From positions 1 to 41,631 of the IMG/VR virus record IMGVR_UViG_3300047469_000108: a stretch of DNA of 41,631 nucleotides. One strand, given 5' to 3'. Each line of letters begins with the position of its first letter. Within the stretch, counting starts at the first letter, position 1. The notes under the pieces are model-generated. The model saw only the letters and a program-made list of their open reading frames with translations. It was not told the origin of the DNA and ran no database searches. The stretch is from a virus. Positions 31,356 to 37,527 of this stretch are shown here, piece by piece. Both the position numbers and the translations under genes were made by a program.

Positions 31356-31556
31356 CTATGCCGCGGAACAGTAGAGGTCAGGGCGCAATTCTTGCCGAAG
31401 TACGCCTGTTGCTTTTTCGATCATCACTGCGCGGCAAGCTGGGACGCCTCTGACCTTCCAGTGGGAGATAGTCATAGGGGTCACGCCAAGTAGGTTCGCC
31501 AGTGCTTTTGCTGAGCCGGCGGCAAGAATTGCGCGTTCGAGAGCTGTGATATTCAT
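31356..31556 (-). CDS. cro: Cro-like repressor
   Basis: A 66-residue helix-turn-helix protein, MNITALERAILAAGSAKALA start, with the HTH at about 14-35 (LANLLGVTPMTISHWKVRGVP), close to YdaS/Cro-type regulators. It is divergent from the CI gene with 83 bp between. The start codon lies in GTTTATG, the same sequence that covers the CI start on the other strand. It should bind the shared operators and repress cI and the early promoters. Confidence 0.88.
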   Translation of the reverse strand: MNITALERAILAAGSAKALANLLGVTPMTISHWKVRGVPACRAVMIEKATGVLRQELRPDLYCSAA

Positions 31557-31586
31557 AAACAAACCGCCGATGGCGAGTAAACATTC

Positions 31587-31603
31587 GTCAACGATACGTT
31601 TAT
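31587..31603. promoter_or_regulatory. Repressor operator in the cro-cI gap
   Basis: GTCAACGATACGTTTAT fits GTAAAC-N5-GTTTAC with 10 of 12 half-site bases. It lies centrally between the divergent genes. TTGACG on the minus strand overlaps it and may be part of the cro promoter, though I see no good -10 box at the right distance. Confidence 0.55.
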
Positions 31604-31624
31604 TTAATAAACACCGCAAGCCGA

Positions 31625-31641
31625 GTAAACTTTCTGTTTAT
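31625..31641. promoter_or_regulatory. Repressor operator overlapping the cI start codon
   Basis: GTAAACTTTCTGTTTAT fits the same operator pattern with 11 of 12 half-site bases and covers the first two bases of the cI ATG. Binding here would block cI transcription. No ribosome site precedes the ATG, so cI mRNA may be leaderless, as from lambda pRM. Confidence 0.65.
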
Positions 31642-32377
31642 GGAAAACACACATTCAGGCGATCGCCTCAGACAACTGGCCAACGAGCGAGGCGTACGGC
31701 CTAAGCAGTTGGCTGAAACGCTTGGCATCAGTGCTCAGGTATTGAACAACTGGTTCAATCGCGGCATACCTGCGCCAGCGCTATCGATGGTCACGGCTCT
31801 TTTTTGGGTTGAGCGCAACTGGCTTCAATATGGAGTCGGAGAGGTGGACGCGCCCGGCTCTCCTTGGAAGAAGGGAAAAAGCGTAGAGGGTGACTTTCAT
31901 CCAGACGTTGTGGAGCTGAGCGTTTGGGACGATGAAACACCTCTTGATGAAGATGAGGTCTATGTGCCGTTCCTTAAGGAAGTGGAGCTTTCAGCGGGAC
32001 AAGGAATGACAGCAGTCGAGCCTTCTCACCGGAAAAAAATACGTTTTGGTAAGGTGACTCTGAGACGGCAGAACGTTCAGCCCGACGAAGCGGTTTGCGT
32101 GTCGGTTTCGGGAAATAGCATGGAGCCCGTACTGCCAGACGGGTCAACGGTAGGCATCAATACCGGCGCTACTGCGGTTGTCGACGGAAAGATGTACGCC
32201 ATTAACCATGGTGGACAGTTGCGAGTGAAGACTCTCTACCGATTACCAGGCGGCGGGATTAGGATGAAAAGCTTTAATCGCGAGGATCATCCCGACGAGG
32301 AATACACTGCGGATCAGATGGCCGCTAACGATATTCGCATTCTCGGAAAGGTGTTTTGGTCATCAGCGCTTTGGTGA
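31640..32377 (+). CDS. cI: CI-like prophage repressor
   Basis: A 245-residue LexA/CI-type repressor. Residues 8-60 are an HTH domain (RLRQLANERGVRPKQLAETL, then ISAQVLNNWFNRG). Residues 108-245 are an S24 self-cleaving domain with Ser160 (SGNSMEPVLPDG) and Lys197 (LRVKTLY); the probable cleavage site is Ala119-Gly120. RecA filaments would promote cleavage after DNA damage and induce the phage. An operator overlaps the start codon. A clear terminator follows. Confidence 0.95.
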   Translation: MENTHSGDRLRQLANERGVRPKQLAETLGISAQVLNNWFNRGIPAPALSMVTALFWVERNWLQYGVGEVDAPGSPWKKGKSVEGDFHPDVVELSVWDDETPLDEDEVYVPFLKEVELSAGQGMTAVEPSHRKKIRFGKVTLRRQNVQPDEAVCVSVSGNSMEPVLPDGSTVGINTGATAVVDGKMYAINHGGQLRVKTLYRLPGGGIRMKSFNREDHPDEEYTADQMAANDIRILGKVFWSSALW

Positions 32378-32394
32378 TTTGAACCAAAAAAAAG

Positions 32395-32418
32395 AACCGG
32401 CTCAGGCCGGTTTTTTTT
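32395..32418 (+). terminator. cI terminator
   Basis: AACCGGC pairs with GCCGGTT around TCAG, then a run of T. It lies 18 nt past the cI stop and separates cI from the left early promoter. Confidence 0.85.
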
Positions 32419-32458
32419 CGTCTGTAGAAAATCAATAAACAAAAATAAACAAGATTTG

Positions 32459-32487
32459 TTGACTGTCTTGTAAACACGTTGTTTACT
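32459..32487 (+). promoter_or_regulatory. Left early promoter (pL-like)
   Basis: TTGACT at 32459-32464, a 17-bp spacer and TTTACT at 32482-32487. It drives the rightward + strand operon that ends with the integrase. A perfect operator overlaps its -10 box. Confidence 0.82.
32470..32486. promoter_or_regulatory. Perfect operator in pL
   Basis: GTAAACACGTTGTTTAC has perfect dyad half sites separated by 5 bp and covers the pL spacer and -10 box. It gives the consensus by which the two operators in the cro-cI gap were recognised. Confidence 0.8.
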
Positions 32488-32512
32488 ATGGGCGAGCCAA
32501 ATAAACAGGCCA

Positions 32513-32560
32513 CGCTCTTTAACATTCAGAAATCTTCGCGGATCGATCCCCGGCAACGGG
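32513..32560 (+). promoter_or_regulatory. boxA-like antitermination signal and small hairpin
   Basis: CGCTCTTTAACA at 32513-32524 matches boxA of rRNA and lambdoid nut sites and lies about 20 nt after the predicted start of the pL transcript. CCCG-GCAA-CGGG at 32549-32560 could be a boxB-like hairpin with a GNRA loop. No N-like gene is seen, so host Nus factors alone, or an unrecognised phage protein, would have to act. Confidence 0.55.
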
Positions 32561-32780
32561 CACAGCGCGAAACACAAACTTCGATCCCCATGCCAGCTCT
32601 GGAACTGGCCGGGCTCCCTCATGAGAGCACGCAAAGTTGCACAGCCACCCGATGTGACGCCAGTCGCGGCAGCGGGCAGAGAGAGGACTCCGGCGTCGAT
32701 GTGCAGCGAGAAACGGAAAGCATCACTGAGCAGCCTTCTCGCGAGGGCTGCTTGGGATGACAACCGACAGGTAATCAACC
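32561..32780 (+). other. pL leader without a clear gene
   Basis: This part of the 400-bp gap after cI has no convincing coding frame; one open frame across it has a biased composition and no ribosome site. A strong imperfect hairpin lies at about 32731-32754 (AGCAGCC with GGCTGCT, U-free tail). It is probably untranslated leader. Confidence 0.45.
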
Positions 32781-32942
32781 ATGAAACACGAAGCAGCAAT
32801 TGCTCAGCTCGAAATCCACGCATCTAACTGCGAGAACAACGCAGCGATTCAAGAGCGTGAAGGTCAGTTCGAAGACGCGGCGAATAGCCGTGGCAACGCC
32901 GCCGATTACCGACAGGCAATCGAAGCGCTCCAAGCGGAATAA
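32781..32942 (+). CDS. Small helical early protein (53 aa)
   Basis: A 53-residue acidic, alanine-rich and almost wholly helical protein (MKHEAAIAQLEIHASNCENN start, DAANSRGNAADYRQAIEAL near the end). It is the first gene after the pL leader. Its upstream region has only a weak AGG. Similar short helical proteins begin early operons in Pseudomonas phages; the function is unknown. It could be a small regulator, or host-takeover factor by position, but nothing proves that. Confidence 0.6.
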   Translation: MKHEAAIAQLEIHASNCENNAAIQEREGQFEDAANSRGNAADYRQAIEALQAE

Positions 32943-32991
32943 GCACCACTTCTGCCCATTCAATGAGTGGGCAGCGGGATGCCTGAGTCGA

Positions 32992-33201
32992 TTAGTTGTC
33001 CTCGTTTTCCTGCACCACGCGGCGCTCTTCTGCGAGATCACTTTTGGCTTGATTGAGCAGATCGATCAGATCATCCACTTCGCCTTCATCAAAAATCAGG
33101 ATCAACTCTTCTCGGATCCCCTGATCCTGCTTGATGCAAATGTTTCCAGCATCCGAAATGTAAACCTCTGCGCCGAAACGCGGCTCGATCTTCCCAACCA
33201 T
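32992..33201 (-). CDS. Small protein opposite to the early operon
   Basis: A 69-residue protein, MVGKIEPRFGAEVYISDAG start, with a strand-rich first half (ICIKQDQGIREELILIFDEGEV) and an acidic helical end. It runs against the + strand operon, so the pL transcript is antisense to it. The protein sequence is well balanced and looks like known small Pseudomonas phage hypotheticals, which supports it over chance. Its start lies 11 bp from a divergent small gene. Function unknown. Confidence 0.65.
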   Translation of the reverse strand: MVGKIEPRFGAEVYISDAGNICIKQDQGIREELILIFDEGEVDDLIDLLNQAKSDLAEERRVVQENEDN

Positions 33202-33212
33202 GGAATGCACCT

Positions 33213-33359
33213 ATGCAATTTACCTACGAAGTGAAGGGTGGAATGTACATCTACAAAGGGCCGCGAGGCCATGGCGGAATCGCCTATTCGCTTCAGCAGA
33301 TCAATGATCGCCTCACCAAAGCATATGGCGCCGGCGGCTACGAGCTGACGCAAATCTGA
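33213..33359 (+). CDS. Small early protein (48 aa)
   Basis: A 48-residue protein starting MQFTYEVKGGMYIYKGPRGH, with aromatic strands and a helical LQQINDRLTKAYGAGG segment. It diverges from the 32992-33201 gene. The upstream ribosome site is weak. It is closed by a short stem-loop at 33371-33385, where the non-coding stretch begins. Function unknown. Confidence 0.55.
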   Translation: MQFTYEVKGGMYIYKGPRGHGGIAYSLQQINDRLTKAYGAGGYELTQI

Positions 33360-33421
33360 CAACCAGCGCCACGACAGCCTGTCGTTAACTGCTCAAGCAC
33401 CTGGTACTCCCCAGCATCAGG

Positions 33422-33529
33422 CCGCATCGGAGTGTGATCGGATGAGCTGCCAGCAAACAGCGGGGTGGCCACCTCGACGCCCGGTATAGGGGTCGATTGC
33501 CCAGCCTTCACGATCACACTCCGATGCGG
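33422..33529. repeat. 19-bp perfect inverted repeat, 70-bp loop
   Basis: CCGCATCGGAGTGTGATCG at 33422-33440 is the exact reverse complement of 33511-33529. The loop holds further dyads such as GGTGGCCACC (33465-33474). Possible roles are an RNA stem, a protein site or a scar of a mobile element. Confidence 0.9.
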
Positions 33530-33763
33530 ACGCCAACCCAGCAGACGCTGGACACCTGCAATCAACCGGAGAGTCACATGCTTCTGATCATCCTGATCGG
33601 CGCAGCGCTGGATCATGTGCGGCCAGAACCCCCATGCTCTATCGCGCTGCCAACCGATCCGCAACGTGCACACCGTGAGCGATGGCGATGTACCGCCGGG
33701 GTCGTCGCGTTCTGGTGCTGATCGATCCCGCCAAAAACCGCAACTCACTGCATCGAAAAACAG

Positions 33764-33796
33764 AAAGGCCTTCCTGTCCAGTTGGGCCTTTTTTAT
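33764..33796 (+). terminator. Terminator inside the early operon
   Basis: AAAGGCC pairs with GGCCTTT around a 14-nt loop, followed by a T run. It lies 100 nt before the next gene, so genes downstream of it need antitermination, read-through or another promoter. Confidence 0.7.
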
Positions 33797-33810
33797 TGCC
33801 CGCATTTATC

Positions 33811-33867
33811 CGTCAGCACTCTCCCCTGCGCCCAACGGCAACCTGCAGGCGGCGACGAGTGCTGACG
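33811..33867 (+). repeat. 11-bp inverted repeat before the 33896 gene
   Basis: CGTCAGCACTC (33811-33821) pairs perfectly with GAGTGCTGACG (33857-33867); the 35-nt loop has an inner CCTGC/GCAGG stem. It ends 28 nt before the start codon of the next gene. Confidence 0.8.
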
Positions 33868-33895
33868 AATAAACGCAACCCATCGAGGAATCGCC

Positions 33896-34180
33896 ATGCA
33901 TCCATCAATTCAACAGCGAGTCGACGGGGTTGCGGCCCTGCACGCTCGCTCAACGATCGCCACCGCCGCGTTCTACGCCTTGATCGGCAAGGAGCCACCC
34001 GTGCAAAAGATTCGCTACCAGGTTGTTGCCAAGGGCGAGCGCGCTTACCACATCGTGGAGCTGTCCACCGACAAGGTGCGCGGCTTCCGCTTCAGCTACA
34101 AGGAGGCGGTCAACTTCGCCCAGTCGCTTGAAGCGCGCGCCGATGGCATCAAGACGTCGCTCTCGGGTCAGCAGTCATGA
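33896..34180 (+). CDS. Hypothetical early protein (94 aa)
   Basis: A 94-residue protein with GAGGA 6 nt before its ATG. Residues 1-35 are helical; KIRYQVVAKGERAYHIVELSTDKVRGF at about 38-64 looks like a beta hairpin pair, then a helix with AVNFAQSLEARADGI. It overlaps the next gene by ATGA. It is preceded by a terminator and a large hairpin, so its expression may be conditional. Family not recognised. Confidence 0.72.
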   Translation: MHPSIQQRVDGVAALHARSTIATAAFYALIGKEPPVQKIRYQVVAKGERAYHIVELSTDKVRGFRFSYKEAVNFAQSLEARADGIKTSLSGQQS

Positions 34181-34488
34181 TCGGTGTGCCAATGGCAGAT
34201 CCGCGCGACTCGATCAGCGCCGATCTGAACCGCAAGCTGGATCAGTTCTTCAGCTCCGGCAAAACCGCACAGCAGATCCCGTCCGGTGTCAGTGCCGAAG
34301 TGCCAATGTTCGGTGCCACCCCGCACAGCAAGAAGCTGCGTGCACTGCGTGACAAAGACGCGCCGAAGGTCAAGGCGCTGGCTAAAGCTGGCAAGACAGC
34401 ATCCGCCACCGCGGCCGCGCTCGACATGCGCATCAGCCGCGTGAAGCTGATCGCTCAAGAGAACGGCATCACGTTCGCCGACAAATGA
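34177..34488 (+). CDS. Hypothetical DNA-binding-like protein (103 aa)
   Basis: A 103-residue protein coupled by ATGA to its neighbours on both sides. The first 55 residues are polar (SADLNRKLDQFFSSGKTAQQI). The C-terminal 45 residues (APKVKALAKAGKTASATAAALDMRISRVKLIAQENGI) are a good helix-turn-helix candidate, as in resolvase or transposase-type HTHs. A small regulator or DNA-binding factor is therefore plausible. Family not recognised. Confidence 0.7.
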   Translation: MIGVPMADPRDSISADLNRKLDQFFSSGKTAQQIPSGVSAEVPMFGATPHSKKLRALRDKDAPKVKALAKAGKTASATAAALDMRISRVKLIAQENGITFADK

Positions 34489-34676
34489 AGCGCATCAACA
34501 GCAAGGTGCAGCAGCGCCGCAAACAGACCTGGCTGGACTTGCCGGCCAGCGGAATTGAAGAGGTAGGCCATGGTCGAGGAAAAGGAACTGACGGCGGAAG
34601 CCAAGAAGCAGCGCAAGAAGCGCGAGAAGGCAGCAGCGAAGGACGCTGCATTGGGCGTCGAGAAGTTTACGGTTGA
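34485..34676 (+). CDS. Possible small basic protein overlapping the next gene
   Basis: A 63-residue frame with ATGA coupling to the previous gene. The first 28 residues (MKRINSKVQQRRKQTWLDLP start) look protein-like and basic, but the rest overlaps the 34570 gene in another frame and is low in complexity. It may be a real short coupling frame whose C-terminus is shaped by the overlap. I rate it below the 34570 gene. Confidence 0.35.
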   Translation: MKRINSKVQQRRKQTWLDLPASGIEEVGHGRGKGTDGGSQEAAQEAREGSSEGRCIGRREVYG

Positions 34677-34932
34677 GGTGGCCGGGGTGTTCAAGCCTGA
34701 CCTCAAGCGGGTCATGGCAGCGCACGGCATCAACAACCAGCAGGAGGTTTACCAACTGTTGCTGATGAACCTGATCGCCGCTGACTTCGAAACTCAAGCG
34801 AAGATGCTGCGCTGTGTCACGACTCCTTTTGTTGTTACCGAAAAGGTGTCGCGACTTATTGAGGTGGCCGGAATGAAGTCGCTCGCTGAGGATCCACCGG
34901 AGCCTGAAGACGAAATTGATGTTCCAGAGTAA
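34570..34932 (+). CDS. Hypothetical early protein (120 aa)
   Basis: A 120-residue protein starting MVEEKELTAEAKKQRKKREK with GAGGT before the ATG. Residues 1-30 form a highly charged helix rich in lysine. Residues about 35-85 (FTVEVAGVFKPDLKRVMAAHGI, NQQEVYQLLLMNLIAAD) resemble a ribbon-helix-helix-like fold. The C-terminus is acidic (EDPPEPEDEIDVPE). A DNA-binding or DNA-mimic role is possible but unproven. It converges with the membrane protein gene at 34974. Confidence 0.7.
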   Translation: MVEEKELTAEAKKQRKKREKAAAKDAALGVEKFTVEVAGVFKPDLKRVMAAHGINNQQEVYQLLLMNLIAADFETQAKMLRCVTTPFVVTEKVSRLIEVAGMKSLAEDPPEPEDEIDVPE

Positions 34933-34973
34933 CTCATGCTTGCGCTAGGCACAGCGCCAAGGAGAGGGCTCAT

Positions 34974-35501
34974 TCATGAGCTAAGTTTTATTTCCTGTAC
35001 AAATTTAACCTCAATAGTTGCCCCCAACTCCGTCATCGACTTCAAGCGTTCCATTAGCTCAGCGCGCGATTGTTCTACACGCTCTTCAGCGCTGGCTTGG
35101 TGGGCCTTCAAATCGATACCGCCCAGTCCAGTTTCTTCATTCGCAAACAGCCGCACATAGTCACGGTTCATATCCAACGAAGTATGCAGACTTTCTACCT
35201 CAAAGCATCCTTCATAGAATTCAAGAAGCTGCTTCGAAAGCGCGTCACTCACATAAATAGCCGATGACCTAAAAATCATTCCGTACGGAGCCAGATCTTG
35301 CTGTTTCAGCAGCAAGCCCCTCCCGCTAAGCAGTCTACGAACTTCAAAGAAAGCTCTGTGCAGCTCTTTCTGATACTGGTGAATCGAAATGTTATTTGCT
35401 CGCTTCGCCTGGGAGACCGATCTCCAGGAGAAAAATGCAGCAACGGCCGAAACAACAAATGCAGAACCAGCGATGACGTTCGCCCAAGTTGCAGAATCCA
35501 A
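34974..35501 (-). CDS. Membrane-anchored protein of unknown function
   Basis: A 175-residue protein. The preferred start is TTG 35501, with AAGGAG 6 nt upstream; a longer frame to 35606 overlaps the yejK start. One transmembrane segment lies at residues 6-26 ([21 protein letters not shown]), followed by a charged cytoplasmic region ([20 protein letters not shown]) and a helical domain with [20 protein letters not shown]-terminal coiled coil follows. It runs against the early operon and is divergent from yejK. The layout fits a lysogen-expressed accessory gene such as superinfection exclusion or abortive infection. Homology is not recognised. Confidence 0.7.
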   Translation of the reverse strand: MDSATWANVIAGSAFVVSAVAAFFSWRSVSQAKRANNISIHQYQKELHRAFFEVRRLLSGRGLLLKQQDLAPYGMIFRSSAIYVSDALSKQLLEFYEGCFEVESLHTSLDMNRDYVRLFANEETGLGGIDLKAHQASAEERVEQSRAELMERLKSMTELGATIEVKFVQEIKLSS

Positions 35502-35604
35502 TTTCGTCTCCTTGATCCGGCTCCATGCCGGGCCGAACACAAATACCCCACTTCTACGAATCACGCCAGCCGGCGAGGCAGGCGTATGCCCCGAGGAAAT
35601 CTTC

Positions 35605-36612
35605 ATGCCTGTACTCCACAGCGTAATTCACAAGATCGACAAAAAGCCTGACGGCACCCCGGCTGTTTTATTCCTCGGCAGTTCCGAGCAGGTCGAAAGC
35701 CAAGCCCGTGACGATCTGATGAATCAGTTCAACGAAAACTACAACGCCATCAGCGGTAAGGGCTGGGGATTCTTTCACGCCGAATCTGGCGCGTTCCCTC
35801 TCAGCGGCTGGCTCGCCAAGTACTTAGCTGGCGGCTCTGACTTCCTCGATTTCAGCATCATCGCCGTCGAGCACCTGACCCGATTGATGGAGGAATCGAA
35901 CTTGACTACGGGCGGGCACGCCCTCTTTTGTCACTACCGACAAGGTCTCACCGACTATCTGATCATTGCCTTGGTGCAAGAAACGGAAGCGGTGACCATG
36001 ACCGAAGAACTCAGCCTGATGACGGTCAAGCGCTTGGATCTGGATCACATCCGCCTGGCTTCGCGCATCAACATCAGCGAGTGGCAGAGCAATCCGCAAT
36101 CAAAGCAGTACATCTCATTCATCAAGGGCAAACAGGGGCGCAAGCTGAACGACTACTTTCGTGATTTCATCGGATGTCAGGAAGGGATCGACGGGCCCGG
36201 CGAAACTCGGACGCTGCTCAAGGCCTTCAGCGACTTCGTTGAGAGTGAGGATCTGGGCGAAGAATCTGCACGCGAGAAGACCCAAACCCTCGTCAGTTAC
36301 TCGATGGCCCAAGCCAAGCTGGGCGAGCCGATCACCATCGACGAACTGTCGGAGCTTATTAACGAAGATCAGCCAAAAGCCTTCGCCGACTTTATCAAGG
36401 CCGCTGACTACGGACTTTCAGACACCCTGCCGCCGGACAAGAAGACCCTCAACAAATTTCGGCGGTTCACTGGCCGCGCCGAGGGGTTGTCGATCAGCTT
36501 CGAACAGCACCTGCTCGGGTCGAAGATCGAGTTCGACGAAGCCGGCGGCACGCTGACTCTGCGTGGCCTGCCAACCCAACTTACAGAACAGCTCAAGCGA
36601 GCAACTGCCTGA
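35605..36612 (+). CDS. yejK: Nucleoid-associated protein, YejK/NdpA family
   Basis: A 335-residue protein of the YejK (NdpA, 37-kDa nucleoid-associated) family. [20 protein letters not shown] at the start, then [32 protein letters not shown] (about 39-70) and [26 protein letters not shown] (about 167-192) match the family. Host YejK binds nucleoid DNA; a phage copy may protect or compact phage DNA or disturb the host nucleoid. Start ATG 35605 matches the family N-terminus and excludes a 72-codon extension that overlaps the opposite gene. Such copies occur in several Pseudomonas phages. Confidence 0.93.
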   Translation: MPVLHSVIHKIDKKPDGTPAVLFLGSSEQVESQARDDLMNQFNENYNAISGKGWGFFHAESGAFPLSGWLAKYLAGGSDFLDFSIIAVEHLTRLMEESNLTTGGHALFCHYRQGLTDYLIIALVQETEAVTMTEELSLMTVKRLDLDHIRLASRINISEWQSNPQSKQYISFIKGKQGRKLNDYFRDFIGCQEGIDGPGETRTLLKAFSDFVESEDLGEESAREKTQTLVSYSMAQAKLGEPITIDELSELINEDQPKAFADFIKAADYGLSDTLPPDKKTLNKFRRFTGRAEGLSISFEQHLLGSKIEFDEAGGTLTLRGLPTQLTEQLKRATA

Positions 36613-36615
36613 TCG

Positions 36616-36795
36616 TTACTGGTTAGCCGGATCCTCTTTGTCGGTTTTGAGTTTCACGGAGGCAATCGATATTTCCCCTGCCGACCAACATACCCAGTGT
36701 TCTGCACCGCACCTGGTGCAGATCGCCTCATCTTGGGGGTTGGCAAAGTTGTGACTTATCTCGAGTATTTTTCTGCAGCGTCCGCAAAGCAACAT
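36616..36795 (-). CDS. Small zinc-ribbon protein
   Basis: A 59-residue protein with a very strong ribosome site (AGGAGG, 7 nt before ATG 36795). CGRC (residues 4-7) and CTRCG (residues 26-30) form a Com-like or rubredoxin-like zinc knuckle pair; the C-terminus is lysine- and aspartate-rich. It converges with yejK, with stop codons only 3 bp apart, and runs against the early operon. Small zinc-ribbon proteins in phages often regulate transcription or translation, as Com of Mu does; here this is only an analogy. Confidence 0.75.
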   Translation of the reverse strand: MLLCGRCRKILEISHNFANPQDEAICTRCGAEHWVCWSAGEISIASVKLKTDKEDPANQ

Positions 36796-36851
36796 CTCAA
36801 CCCCTCCTGAATTAGAAACGGTAATTGTAGCCGATCCCCACCTACCACCGC

Positions 36852-36866
36852 CCGGGCATGCCCCGG
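36852..36866 (+). other. Hairpin before the DUF4406 gene
   Basis: CCGGG pairs with CCCGG around a 5-nt loop; GGGCATGCCC is an alternative dyad in the same place. It ends 13 nt before the start codon, just before AGGA. Confidence 0.5.
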
Positions 36867-36879
36867 CATAGGACGCCCC

Positions 36880-37527
36880 ATGCCCACAGAAAACCGTATC
36901 GATTGCCCAGCCCTGCACAAGCGCAGCAACAACTATCCGTTTGGCGATCGCGTGCCCTGCACAGTGCGAATGGTGAAGACGGTCACTGCCGACCCTATGC
37001 CCGGGATCGGCCTTGCCTACATCAAAGGCTCCGTGCCGGTGGCGAATCAAAACGACATCTATCAGGCGTGGACAAACAGCCATGGCGCGGTCGCAGCGGT
37101 CATGCCTGATGGGCGTCACCTTGGGCTGCGCCCGGGAGAGTTCGAGGTTTACACCTGGCACGACCTTGCGCCGGCGCCAGCTGCGTCTGGAGTGACGCTC
37201 GCCGCCGACCGCGCCAAACGCCTGTACTTGGCCGGGCCGATGACCGGCATCGAGGATTACAACTACCCCGCCTTCAATGCCATGGCTGAAAGACTTCGCG
37301 CCGCTGGCTACGACGTTGAGAACCCGGCCGACCACGGCACCGTCGACGGGGCGGACTGGGCCGACTACATGGCCTACGACCTGACCCGCCTTGGCCTGTG
37401 CGGTCAAGTGGCAGTGCTGCCCGGCTGGGAGAACTCGAAAGGCGCCCGGCTCGAAGTGCACATCGCTCGAGAGTTGGGCATGCCGGTGGTGAATGCCCGA
37501 GATCTGGTATCGATGGAGGTTGCATGA
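36880..37527 (+). CDS. DUF4406 protein with extra N-terminal domain
   Basis: A 215-residue protein. The C-terminal half, from about residue 112 (KRLYLAGPMTGIEDYNYPAFNAMA), is a DUF4406 domain related to nucleoside 2-deoxyribosyltransferases, with GWENSKGARLEVHIARELGMPV at about 181-202. The N-terminal 105 residues are a separate unknown domain (NNYPFGDRVPCTVRMVKTVT). The fold suggests work on nucleotides or modified nucleobases, but catalysis is untested. AGGA precedes the start and the next gene is coupled to the stop. Confidence 0.85.
   Translation: MPTENRIDCPALHKRSNNYPFGDRVPCTVRMVKTVTADPMPGIGLAYIKGSVPVANQNDIYQAWTNSHGAVAAVMPDGRHLGLRPGEFEVYTWHDLAPAPAASGVTLAADRAKRLYLAGPMTGIEDYNYPAFNAMAERLRAAGYDVENPADHGTVDGADWADYMAYDLTRLGLCGQVAVLPGWENSKGARLEVHIARELGMPVVNARDLVSMEVA

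Larger units (their letters stand above)
33360..33895 (+). other. Structured non-coding stretch in the early operon
   Basis: More than 530 bp without a convincing gene. It contains hairpin ACGACA/TGTCGT (33371-33385), a 19-bp perfect inverted repeat (33422-33440 with 33511-33529), CCAGC/GCTGG, a terminator (33764-33796) and a second 11-bp inverted repeat (33811-33867). Short open frames cross it in several frames, none with good support; one (33580-33720, 47 codons, GGAGAG upstream) is the best but has poor composition. A structured leader or small RNA would explain the dyads. Confidence 0.5.

Noticed and set aside
32479-32760. Open frame of 93 codons across the pL leader
   Set aside because: It starts inside the pL -10 box, before the likely transcript start, has no ribosome site and has a composition unlike the neighbouring proteins.
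33422-33529. Insertion sequence or MITE
   Set aside because: The inverted repeat is perfect but no target duplication or transposase remnant flanks it, and other dyads surround it, so an RNA or protein-binding structure is more likely.
33580-33720. 47-codon frame beginning MLLIILIGAAL with GGAGAG upstream
   Set aside because: Only the first residues look protein-like; the rest is rich in R, C, P and W as in out-of-frame translation, and it lies in the structured non-coding stretch. Kept as a doubtful possibility.
33338-33805. 155-codon minus-strand frame over the structured region
   Set aside because: It reads through both arms of the inverted repeat and the terminator and has no coherent protein pattern or ribosome site.
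35389-35604. 72-codon extension upstream of yejK
   Set aside because: The YejK family begins at the ATG at 35605; the extension overlaps the opposite membrane-protein gene and has no family match.
36616-37461. 281-codon minus-strand frame
   Set aside because: Only its last 59 codons, from the ATG at 36795 with a strong ribosome site, are supported. The upstream part is the complement of the DUF4406 gene.
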